Origin: Alphaproteobacteria bacterium
GTDB lineage: Bacteria > Pseudomonadota > Alphaproteobacteria > Sphingomonadales > Sphingomonadaceae
NCBI GenBank assembly: GCA_028293005.1
Contig: JAQGLH010000346.1
Coordinates: forward strand, 1-10,710
Reading direction: 5' to 3'
Length of the DNA: 10,710 nt
Made by a program: the position numbers and the translations under genes. The notes beneath the pieces are model-generated. The model was not told the origin of the DNA. It ran no database searches and was given only the letters and a program-made list of their open reading frames with translations. Of this stretch, positions 1 to 6,661 are shown in pieces. Numbering within the stretch: position 1 is the stretch's first letter; the number at the start of each line of letters is the position of its first letter.

Positions 1-727
1 CGCAGAACACCATCTCGGCGGTCTCCGCTGCGATTTGACGGCCCGCATCCGATGCGCCCGCCTGGACGATCACCGGCCAGCCTTGTGGCGGCCGGGCGAT
101 GTTGAGCGGCCCCTTCACCGAGAAATATTTTCCCTCATGGTCGAGCGCGCGCACCTTCTCCGGATCGAAATAGATGCCGTCGTCGACGTCGCGCCGCAGC
201 GCATCGTCCGCCCAGCTGTCCCACAGGCCGGTGACGACGTCGAAGAATTCGCGCGCGCGGACGTAGCGCTCGTCATGGTCGAGCAGCGTGGTCTGGCCGA
301 AATTGGGCGCTTCGTTCGGGTTGGCCGAAGTGACCAGGTTCCAGCCCGCGCGGCCGCCGCTGATATGGTCGAGCGAGGCGAACTTGCGCGCGACATGATA
401 GGGATCATTGTAGCTCGTCGAGGCGGTCGCGATCAGCCCGAGCCGCTCCGTCAGCGGCGCCAGCGCAGGGAGCAGGGTCATCGTGTCGAACGAGGTCACG
501 GTCGCGCTCCGCCGCAGCGCATTGGGCGGCATGCGCAGCATCGCCAGGCTGTCGGCGAGGAACATCGCGTCGAACAGCCCGCGCTCGAGCGTCTGCGCAT
601 AGCGCTTGTAATGGGAGAAATTGAAATTGCCGTCGGGGAAGGCCCCGGGATAGCGCCATGCGCCGGTGTGGATGCTGACTGGGCGCATGAACGCGCCCAG
701 CCGTAATTTCTCATTTCGCTTCGTCAA
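1..727 (-). CDS. NtaA/SnaA/DszA-family FMNH2-dependent monooxygenase (component A), N-terminal part, cut by the window edge
   Basis: The visible 242 codons look like the N-terminal half of a roughly 450-residue luciferase-like monooxygenase of the nitrilotriacetate monooxygenase component A group. These enzymes use FMNH2 supplied by a separate reductase to oxidise small organic substrates in the cytoplasm. Family signatures seen are LRLGAFMRP (residues 8-16), the stretch from HTGAWRYPGAFPDGNFNF onward (20-37), LIATASTSYNDPYHVARKFA (98-117), SGGRAGWNLVTS (123-134) and GWPVIVQAGAS near the edge. I chose a TTG start at 727-725: an in-frame TGA lies just upstream (733-731), GGGAGAG sits 6 bases before the TTG, and the next in-frame ATG (residue 14) falls inside the conserved strand. 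The gene begins 74 bp after the TBDR1 stop, with a hairpin between them and no clear promoter of its own, so it may depend on readthrough from TBDR1. The substrate cannot be read from the sequence. Confidence 0.85.
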   Translation of the reverse strand, partial: MTKRNEKLRLGAFMRPVSIHTGAWRYPGAFPDGNFNFSHYKRYAQTLERGLFDAMFLADSLAMLRMPPNALRRSATVTSFDTMTLLPALAPLTERLGLIATASTSYNDPYHVARKFASLDHISGGRAGWNLVTSANPNEAPNFGQTTLLDHDERYVRAREFFDVVTGLWDSWADDALRRDVDDGIYFDPEKVRALDHEGKYFSVKGPLNIARPPQGWPVIVQAGASDAGRQIAAETAEMVFC

Positions 728-752
728 ACGTCACTCTCCCGCGCAAAGGGGA

Positions 753-782
753 AAATGGCGGACTGAACCCAGCCCGCCATTT
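753..782 (-). terminator. Hairpin terminator after TBDR1
   Basis: Read on the minus strand, AAATGGCGGGCTG and CAGTCCGCCATTT form a 13-bp stem with one G-U pair and a GGTT loop, 19 bases after the TBDR1 stop. The tail is TCCCC rather than a long U run, so termination may be partial. That would allow some transcription into the monooxygenase gene downstream. It closely resembles the hairpin after TBDR2. Confidence 0.7.
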
Positions 783-801
783 CCATTCCGCGCGGTCGAT
801 C

Positions 802-3081
802 TTAGAAGCGAACCTCGGCGCCGACACCCACTTTCCGCGGCTGCTCATAGAAGCCGTCGGTGCCGAGGCCGCTCGGCCTGAGCGTCTGCCAGACCTTCGC
901 GTTGGTCAGGTTGGTGCCCCAGACGAAGAAGCGCAACTTGTCGTCCGCCGTTGTCCAGCTGACCTGGCCGTTGGCCAGCGTGTATGCTTTTTGGAAGAAG
1001 ATGTTGAGGAAGTCATAATAGAGCTTGCCGCTGTGAAAGATATTGCCGGCAATTCCAAACTTGCCGCCAGCCATTTCGTGGGCCCAGTCGAAGCCGAGGT
1101 TGAAAGTAAACTTGGGTGCACGTGTCAGCGTCTTGCCCGATGCGCTCTTCGGCGGTAGCGTCGCATTGCCGCCAATCAACACGCCGTTCGCGTCTCTTAG
1201 CGGTGTGAAGCCGGGCGCTTGGTCGAGGTTTTCATAGCGGCCGTGGATGTAAGCGATGATGCCACGAATGTTAAGGTCGGAGTTCGGGCTCGCGGTCAGC
1301 TCGAACTCGCCGCCATAGATCTTGGCGTTCGACGCGTTCAGCAGGATATAGTTGATCGAGCTGTTCGGATCCTTCGCCTGGACCTGAAGATCCTTATAAT
1401 CGTTGTGATAGATCGACAGGTTGGTGCGCAGCCACGGCAACGGGTCGGCCTTGATGCCGCCCTCGATCGTCTTGATCGTCTCCGGAGACACCGGGTTCGG
1501 ATTCGTGCCCGCCATGTTGAACACGCCGCTCTTGAAGCCCGTTCCGTAGCTTACGTAGATATTAGCGTCTTCGGCGAACTGCCACCGAAGCGCGCCACGG
1601 TAAGTCCACTTGTTGAACGATGCCTTGGCCTCTCCGTCTGCCGGGAAGCGGGGTGGCGGACCGAAAGTAGAGCTCAGTGGGACGCCGTTCACGACCTGTT
1701 TGAACGTGCGGTCCTCGGTCGTGTAGCGCACGCCCGCGGTGAGGAAGAGCGTGTCGGCCAGCTCGTAAGTGCCTTCGGCGAATCCGGCCCAGGATTTGAC
1801 GGTCAGTGCGGGGTCCAACTTGGTGGCTGCGGCCGGAGTGATGATCCTGAGCGACGACCCGCCGTCGAGATAGTAGAAATAGCCGCCGACAAGCCACTGC
1901 AGGCGCCCGGGGCCGGTCGATAGAACCCTGACCTCCTGGCTGAACGATTGCGAGAAGATGTTCGCGGGGAAGTCGCCGAAGAAAATGTTCGTCGAGTCGG
2001 AATCGGTCCGTTGGAACCACTTATAATCGAGGTAGCCGCTCGTGGTCTCGAGATTGAACGCATCGAATTCAAAGCGCGTGTGCAGCGCCAGATTGTATCG
2101 CTTCAGGTTGATATAGGGCCTCGTGTCTCCCGCGGCCTGGGTCCTGACCGAAGCCTGCCACGGTCCGGTTGGGAGAATCACGCCCGGCTTGCCGAAGCCG
2201 ACCGTGTTATTCTCATAGGGCTGAAAGGCGTTGACGTGGCTGGTCTGGTCGAAGACTTCGCCGGTGAGGACGATCTGGGCACGGTCGCTTGGCTTGAACA
2301 ATAGCTTCGAGCGGATGTCCTTGACCTTCATGTCGCCGAGGCCGCCGCCAGGCCGAAGCAGATCTTTGATATAGCCGCCGAGGTCCTTGTAGAGAACGGA
2401 TATATCAGCCGCGACATTGCTGGTCAGCGGACCCGTGACATAGCCACGGATGTCGAGGTCCTGCGCGTCGTTGCGCATGAAGCCGTATTTGACGGCAAGG
2501 CGGCCGCCGGGAGTGAATTTCGGGTCCGGCGTGATAACGTTGATCAGGCCGCCGGTCGCGTTGCGCCCGAACACGGTGCCTTGCGGGCCGCGCAGCACTT
2601 CGACCCGCTCGACCTCGACGAGGTCGATCCAGTTGGCGCCGGTTTCGGGCTGGTAGACGCCGTCGATGTAGGTCGCGACATTGGGTTCGTCGCCCGAGGA
2701 GATGCCGGTCGAGCCGACGCCGCGGATGACGGGCTGGAACACGCCGGCGTTGCGGCTGCCGACGAAGCCGGGGATGACCTGGGTGAGATCGCGCACCGTC
2801 GCGACATCGGCGACCGCGAGCGACTTCGCCGTGATCGCGGTGACGGTGACGGGGACGTTTTGCAGGCGCTCCTCGCGGCGGGTCGCGGTGACGATGATGT
2901 CCTCAAGTCCGCCCGATTGCGCCGTGTCGCCCGCTGCGGCAGGCGCCGTGCCGACCGGCGGGTTGGCGGAATTTTCCGGGACGACCGGGCCAGTTGCCTG
3001 GGCATGGGCCGCGGAGGCCAAAGCAAAGCTTGAAGACGCGGCCAAAATGAATGCCGCGTGCCGACTCGAAAGTGAGCGCAT
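802..3081 (-). CDS. TonB-dependent outer-membrane receptor 1 (TBDR1)
   Basis: This is a 759-residue TonB-dependent receptor that would import a ligand across the outer membrane using energy passed on by TonB-ExbB-ExbD. A signal peptide ends at AHA (residue 27), followed by a Pro/Ala-rich linker and a TonB-box-like segment DIIVTATRREE (61-71). The plug covers about residues 75-185, with RGVGSTGIS, NVATYIDGVYQPETG, VEVLRGPQGTVFGRNATGG and INVIT. A beta-barrel follows and ends in GVGAEVRF, a C-terminal Phe typical of Bam substrates. No N-terminal signalling (STN) domain is present, so it should not act as a FecA-type sensor. The start is an ATG preceded by GGAGG (3091-3087) 5 bases away. It is a close paralogue of TBDR2; the plug is nearly identical and the main differences are in predicted extracellular loops, including about 12 extra residues (VNGVPLSSTFGPPPRFPADG region). 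The ligand is unknown; the neighbours suggest an aromatic acid. Confidence 0.95.
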   Translation of the reverse strand: MRSLSSRHAAFILAASSSFALASAAHAQATGPVVPENSANPPVGTAPAAAGDTAQSGGLEDIIVTATRREERLQNVPVTVTAITAKSLAVADVATVRDLTQVIPGFVGSRNAGVFQPVIRGVGSTGISSGDEPNVATYIDGVYQPETGANWIDLVEVERVEVLRGPQGTVFGRNATGGLINVITPDPKFTPGGRLAVKYGFMRNDAQDLDIRGYVTGPLTSNVAADISVLYKDLGGYIKDLLRPGGGLGDMKVKDIRSKLLFKPSDRAQIVLTGEVFDQTSHVNAFQPYENNTVGFGKPGVILPTGPWQASVRTQAAGDTRPYINLKRYNLALHTRFEFDAFNLETTSGYLDYKWFQRTDSDSTNIFFGDFPANIFSQSFSQEVRVLSTGPGRLQWLVGGYFYYLDGGSSLRIITPAAATKLDPALTVKSWAGFAEGTYELADTLFLTAGVRYTTEDRTFKQVVNGVPLSSTFGPPPRFPADGEAKASFNKWTYRGALRWQFAEDANIYVSYGTGFKSGVFNMAGTNPNPVSPETIKTIEGGIKADPLPWLRTNLSIYHNDYKDLQVQAKDPNSSINYILLNASNAKIYGGEFELTASPNSDLNIRGIIAYIHGRYENLDQAPGFTPLRDANGVLIGGNATLPPKSASGKTLTRAPKFTFNLGFDWAHEMAGGKFGIAGNIFHSGKLYYDFLNIFFQKAYTLANGQVSWTTADDKLRFFVWGTNLTNAKVWQTLRPSGLGTDGFYEQPRKVGVGAEVRF

Positions 3082-3116
3082 TTATTCCTCCCCCCATAGC
3101 GTTTTTTATCTGTCGA

Positions 3117-3145
3117 TTCGTATCCTCTTTCGTGGTCGTTGCCAA
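3117..3145 (-). promoter_or_regulatory. Predicted sigma-70-like promoter of TBDR1
   Basis: On the minus strand a TTGGCA box (3145-3140) lies 17 bases from TACGAA (3122-3117). This puts the transcript start near 3110 and gives a leader of about 30 bases with the GGAGG site. The layout, including GATACGAA and a following ATAAAAAACG, aligns with the region before TBDR2. This is by-eye prediction only. Confidence 0.45.
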
Positions 3146-3602
3146 AGAAAAGAAGTCGCCGGAAAAACTTTGGCCGAGCACTGTTGCTTTTTAGACAAAG
3201 AGTTTCCTGTGGGTCCAATGTCCTTCCGAAGAGGCAATATTGCAAGAAACGCTTCTCTGCGCCTTGGGCAACGCTATGTATGCTGGACAAAGGAACGACT
3301 ATCCCGCCCCAAGGGGGGGAATGCAATATTATTGCGGGAAATGGTGCCTGATCGATCTGCTATGCAATCCGCCCGACACCGCTTGCGCTTGCTTGCTCTG
3401 CTCTGCGCCACTTTGTCTGTATCGTTGAAATTGCTGGAGCGGCATCAGCGCAGTCGCGCCATCGCGCTGCCGCCCGGTGGGAGGACGGCCCTGATGCACG
3501 CGGGAGAAAAGGAGGGCAGGGGCGAGGTCGAACACCGCCGGCGCCTGTGGTCGATGGCAGCCCACGCGGCGTAGGGCGCCGCCTGGGGCCGGCGCCAAAG
3601 AG
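3146..3602. other. Intergenic stretch between the two receptors, no supported gene
   Basis: Between the TBDR1 promoter and the TBDR2 terminator lie about 450 bases without a convincing gene. Open frames of 60-100 codons exist on both strands, but they lack a good Shine-Dalgarno and resemble no protein I know. A short inverted repeat of GGCGCC (3575-3580 and 3591-3596) is visible next to the TBDR2 terminator. The right part is GC-rich like coding DNA, the left part (to about 3340) is AT-richer like a control region. Confidence 0.5.
3234..3335. promoter_or_regulatory. Two GCAAT...ATTGC palindromes upstream of TBDR1
   Basis: A perfect 10-bp palindrome GCAATATTGC lies at 3234-3243. A related inverted repeat GCAAT-ATT-ATTGC lies at 3323-3335. 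They sit about 90 and 180 bp upstream of the predicted TBDR1 promoter and share the core with TTGCA motifs upstream of TBDR2. They could be operator half-sites for an unidentified regulator, but AT-rich palindromes this short can also occur by chance. Confidence 0.3.
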
Positions 3603-3629
3603 AATGGCGGGCTGAAGCAGCCCGCCATC
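3603..3629 (-). terminator. Hairpin terminator after TBDR2
   Basis: Read on the minus strand, ATGGCGGGCTG and CAGCCCGCCAT form a perfect 11-bp stem closed by CTT and followed by TCTCTTT. It lies about 120 bases after the TBDR2 stop. The arms nearly match those of the hairpin after TBDR1, which suggests that the terminator was copied together with the receptor gene. Confidence 0.7.
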
Positions 3630-3747
3630 CAAAACTCAGCAGTCGGTGTAAGCTTGCTTTCCAGTCAGGCGGTTCGCCCGCCGGCTGAAAGCATGGCCAA
3701 CAAAGCAAAACCGGACACGCAGCCTATCCGACAGAATCGCAACGACT

Positions 3748-6009
3748 CTAGAACCTGAATTCGGCGCCGACGCCGATCTTCCTCGGCTGCTCGTAGAAGC
3801 CGTCGGTGCCCAATGGCCCAGGCCGCAGGCTCTGCCAGACCTTCTCGTTGGTCAGGTTGGTCGCCCAGATGTTGAACCGCAGTCTCTCGTTCGGCGTGGT
3901 CCAGGAGATCTGCGCGTTGGTCAGCGTGTAGGCCTTCTGCGAGAAGTTGTTCAGGAAGTCATAATAGACCCTCGCGCTGTGGAACACGTTGCCGGCGAAG
4001 CCGAGACGACCGCCGGCCAGGTCGGTTGCCCAATCGAAGCCGATGTTGAACGTGAACTTGGGTGCGCGAGTCATCACCCTGCCCGAGGCATCCGCGTCGA
4101 CGATGTCGTTGCCGCCGATCAGAACGCCGTTGGGGTACGCGCCAGCAGGATTTGTCTTGGGACGGAAGCCCTGTGCGTTGATGAAATCCTTGTAGCGCGC
4201 ATGGGTGTAGGCGATGCTGCCCCGAATGTTGAGATCCGGAACCGGGCTCGCTGTCAGTTCGAATTCGCCCCCGTAGATTTCGGCGTTCGCAGCATTCTGA
4301 AGGATGTAGTTGATGCCGTCGGCGGCCTTCGCCTGGACCTGCAGATCCTTATATTCATTATGGTAGATCGACAGGTTGGTGCGCAGCCACGGCAGCGGGT
4401 CGACCTTGATGCCCCCCTCGATCGTCCTGATCGTCTCGGGATTGACCGGTATGTTCGACGGCGAGGCCATGTTGAACACGCCGCTCTTGTAGCCCGTGCC
4501 ATAGCTGATGAAGACGTTGGCATCGTCCGCGAAATTCCAGCGCAACGCGCCGCGGTATGTCCATTTCTCGAAAGACTTCTTGGCCTCGCCATAGATGTCG
4601 CGGCCGCTGATGATCTGCCGGAATTTGCGTTCCTCCCAGGTGTAGCGGACGCCCCCCGTCAGGAAGAGCGACTCGGTGAGCTCGTACGTGCCTTCGGTGA
4701 ACCCGGCATAGGAGGTGACCTTCGCCTCCGGCGTGAAGTGCGGCCGTGCTACCGGCGAGATCGGCGTGAAGTCGGCGCCGCCGTCGAGGTGGTACAAATA
4801 GACGCCGGCGAGCCAGGTCAGCCGCCCTGACCTGTTCGAGAGGAGCTTGATCTCCTGGCTGATCGAATCGGAAAAGATCTTCGCGGGGAAAATGCCGAGG
4901 AAGATGTTCGTCGAATCCGAATCCGATTCCTGGTCCCAGTCGTAGGTCAGATAACCGGTCGTCGTCTCGAGGTTGAACGCATCGAACTCGAACTGCGTGT
5001 GCAGCGCGAGGTTGTAGCGGCGCAGGTCGATGAACGGGACGCTGTTGTTCGACGCCTGCCACGCGTCGTTCGGGAGGATCACGCCCGGGGCATTCTTCGC
5101 CGCCGTATTGTCTTGATACGGCTGGAACGCATTGGCCTCGCTGTACGAATCGAAGAACTCGCCGGTGAGGACGAGCTTGATCCGGTCGGTCGGCCGGAGC
5201 AGCAGCTTGCTGCGGATGTCGACCACCTCGAGATCACCGAGGCCGCCGCCAGGCCGCACCAGATCCTTAATATAGCCGCCGACGTCCTTGTAGAGCACGG
5301 CGATGTCGGCCGCGACCTTGCTGCTCAGCGGGCCGGTCAGATAGCCGCGCAGATCGATGTCTTTCGCGTCGTTGCGCAGGAAGCCGACCTTGGCGGCGAC
5401 GCGGCCGTGCGTGGTGAACTTGGGATCGGGGGTGATGACGTTGATCAGGCCGCCCGTCGCGTTGCGGCCGAACACGGTCCCTTGCGGGCCGCGCAGCACC
5501 TCGACTCTCTCGACCTCGACCAGGTCGATCCAGTTCGCCCCAGTCTCGGGCTGATAGACGCCGTCGATGTAGGTGGCGACATTGGGCTCGTCGCCGACCG
5601 AGATGCCGGTCGAGCCGACGCCGCGGATGACGGGCTGGAATACGCCGGCGTTGCGGCTCCCGACGAATCCCGGGATGACCTGGGTCAACTCGCGCACCGT
5701 TGCGACATCGGCAGTCGCGAGCGACTGCGCGGTGATCGCGGTGACGGTGACGGGGACGTCCTGCAGCCGCTCCTCGCGCCGTGTCGCCGTCACGACGATA
5801 TCTTCGAGGCCGCCGCGCTCGCTCTGCGTCGCGGCGGGGGCTTCGGCGTCACCGGCGACAACTGGCGTTTCGCCCGACGTCGTGGCGGCGGGATCGGCGG
5901 GGTCAACTACAGGAGCGGTTTGATCCTGGGCGTGGGCAAGAGCAGCCCAGGACAAAGTCGAGGTGGCGGCCATGGCAAGCGCGACGCGCTTGCGGGTAAA
6001 CAGATGCAT
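3748..6009 (-). CDS. TonB-dependent outer-membrane receptor 2 (TBDR2)
   Basis: This 753-residue protein is the paralogue of TBDR1, with the same architecture. It has a signal peptide to AHA (residue 27), a linker about nine residues longer than in TBDR1, a TonB-box-like DIVVTATRREE (about 70-80), a plug with RGVGSTGIS, NVATYIDGVYQ and LRGPQGTVFGRNATGG, then a barrel ending in GVGAEFRF. No STN domain is present. The ATG is preceded by GGAGG (6021-6017) at 7 bases. Compared with TBDR1 it lacks an extended loop before the KSFEKWTYRGALRW strand and has a different loop around RPKTNPAGAYPNGVLIGG. The plug is almost unchanged, so the two receptors probably share TonB coupling but may differ in ligand. 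It is divergent from the dioxygenase operon, a common arrangement for co-regulated uptake and catabolism. The ligand is unknown. Confidence 0.95.
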   Translation of the reverse strand: MHLFTRKRVALAMAATSTLSWAALAHAQDQTAPVVDPADPAATTSGETPVVAGDAEAPAATQSERGGLEDIVVTATRREERLQDVPVTVTAITAQSLATADVATVRELTQVIPGFVGSRNAGVFQPVIRGVGSTGISVGDEPNVATYIDGVYQPETGANWIDLVEVERVEVLRGPQGTVFGRNATGGLINVITPDPKFTTHGRVAAKVGFLRNDAKDIDLRGYLTGPLSSKVAADIAVLYKDVGGYIKDLVRPGGGLGDLEVVDIRSKLLLRPTDRIKLVLTGEFFDSYSEANAFQPYQDNTAAKNAPGVILPNDAWQASNNSVPFIDLRRYNLALHTQFEFDAFNLETTTGYLTYDWDQESDSDSTNIFLGIFPAKIFSDSISQEIKLLSNRSGRLTWLAGVYLYHLDGGADFTPISPVARPHFTPEAKVTSYAGFTEGTYELTESLFLTGGVRYTWEERKFRQIISGRDIYGEAKKSFEKWTYRGALRWNFADDANVFISYGTGYKSGVFNMASPSNIPVNPETIRTIEGGIKVDPLPWLRTNLSIYHNEYKDLQVQAKAADGINYILQNAANAEIYGGEFELTASPVPDLNIRGSIAYTHARYKDFINAQGFRPKTNPAGAYPNGVLIGGNDIVDADASGRVMTRAPKFTFNIGFDWATDLAGGRLGFAGNVFHSARVYYDFLNNFSQKAYTLTNAQISWTTPNERLRFNIWATNLTNEKVWQSLRPGPLGTDGFYEQPRKIGVGAEFRF

Positions 6010-6026
6010 TCAGTATCCTCCCCATG

Positions 6027-6100
6027 TGCAATGCTTTTTATTTTGGGACCGTTTTTGTATCGTGCTTGCACGTCATTGCAACCGGTAAAACTCGTTGCAC
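6027..6100. promoter_or_regulatory. Cluster of TTGCA/TGCAA motifs over the TBDR2 promoter
   Basis: The five-base motif TTGCA or its complement occurs at 6027-6031, 6066-6070, 6076-6080 and 6095-6099. On the minus strand TTGCA (6080-6076) and TGCAA (6070-6066) form an inverted repeat with a 5-base spacer that overlaps the predicted -35 box. Such an arrangement would suit an operator. No regulator gene is in the window. Confidence 0.3.
6054..6081 (-). promoter_or_regulatory. Predicted sigma-70-like promoter of TBDR2
   Basis: On the minus strand TTGCAA (6081-6076) lies 16 bases from TACAAA (6059-6054), which gives a leader of about 40 bases before the TBDR2 start. The GATACAAA and ATAAAAAGC segments align with GATACGAA and ATAAAAAACG upstream of TBDR1, so the two promoters look homologous. 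This is by-eye prediction. Confidence 0.45.
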
Positions 6101-6252
6101 ATCATCATCCAATTCAAAGGCGCCGTGGATGCGCGGGATCGTGCCGCGATCTGTCACCGCTCGCGATGAACAAAGAAGCGGATTGCCGACTTCGATGGTT
6201 CGTCTTGGCCCGCATCTGCGGAATATCGCGCGTGAGTTGCACCCCACGTGCG

Positions 6253-6271
6253 TCGCATGCTGCACATGCGA
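6253..6271. promoter_or_regulatory. Perfect dyad TCGCATG-N5-CATGCGA in the divergent intergenic region
   Basis: A perfect 7-bp inverted repeat with the spacer CTGCA lies between the divergent TBDR2 and dioxygenase operons. It is flanked by outer arms CCAC (6244-6247) and GTGG (6275-6278). The size and symmetry match a dimeric regulator site, but the regulator family cannot be assigned. Confidence 0.4.
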
Positions 6272-6499
6272 GATGTGGCCGGTCACGAAAGCGGCACCCG
6301 GCGAGCCGCAGACTTCGCAGGCCAATCGATGGTCAAGCACCCCGATCGGGATATTCAACGTCTCTGACGTCCCTTGAGAAGCTCTTTCGTCCCGGACGTT
6401 CGGCTCTCGCGATGCTGCGCTCCGCGACCGGTCGCTGCTGGCTGGGGCGCGCGCGCCGCCCATTGTCCAACTCGTTCACGAAAATCGCGCGTCCGGTCT

Positions 6500-6526
6500 T
6501 TGCAACTCTGCCCAAAATTGTATATC
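6500..6526 (+). promoter_or_regulatory. Weak candidate promoter for the dioxygenase operon
   Basis: TTGCAA (6500-6505) and TATATC (6521-6526) are separated by 15 bases, shorter than the usual 16-18, about 135 bp before the alpha-subunit start. A short spacer can mark an activator-dependent promoter. No better pair was seen in the region. Confidence 0.25.
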
Positions 6527-6661
6527 GCTAGTATCGAGCAGCCTGGTCCGGGGGGAAACCGGCGCCGGGCCGAACCGTTAAGCCTCGAGTAAGGCTTTCG
6601 AAGAGAATGAGAAGCTCAACTGGCGCTACCGTCAGAGGGCAGTGAGTTAGGAGAAGAAGCT

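Larger units (their letters stand above)
6101..6661. other. Divergent intergenic region with a doubtful minus-strand reading frame
   Basis: No gene is firmly supported here. A minus-strand frame (6463-6038, 141 codons) contains a short stretch around ACEVCGSPGAAFVTGHISHV with a CxxC pair and two further cysteines. The first part of this stretch has GC-rich third positions, and this declines toward TBDR2. No Shine-Dalgarno precedes the ATG, and the frame runs across the TBDR2 promoter, so it is more likely chance or a gene remnant. Close to the oxygenase start lie a CCGGCGCCGG palindrome (6559-6568) and a small hairpin AAGCC/GGCTT (6580-6597), either of which may shape the leader RNA. Confidence 0.4.

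Noticed and set aside
3329..3628. Small minus-strand ORF of 99 codons between the receptors
   Set aside because: It begins inside the TBDR2 terminator hairpin, has no Shine-Dalgarno and resembles no known protein.
4999..6531. 510-codon plus-strand open frame opposite TBDR2
   Set aside because: It is antisense to a clear receptor gene and reflects GC-rich codon periodicity. Its protein is Arg/Asp/Val-rich and low in complexity, with no family features.
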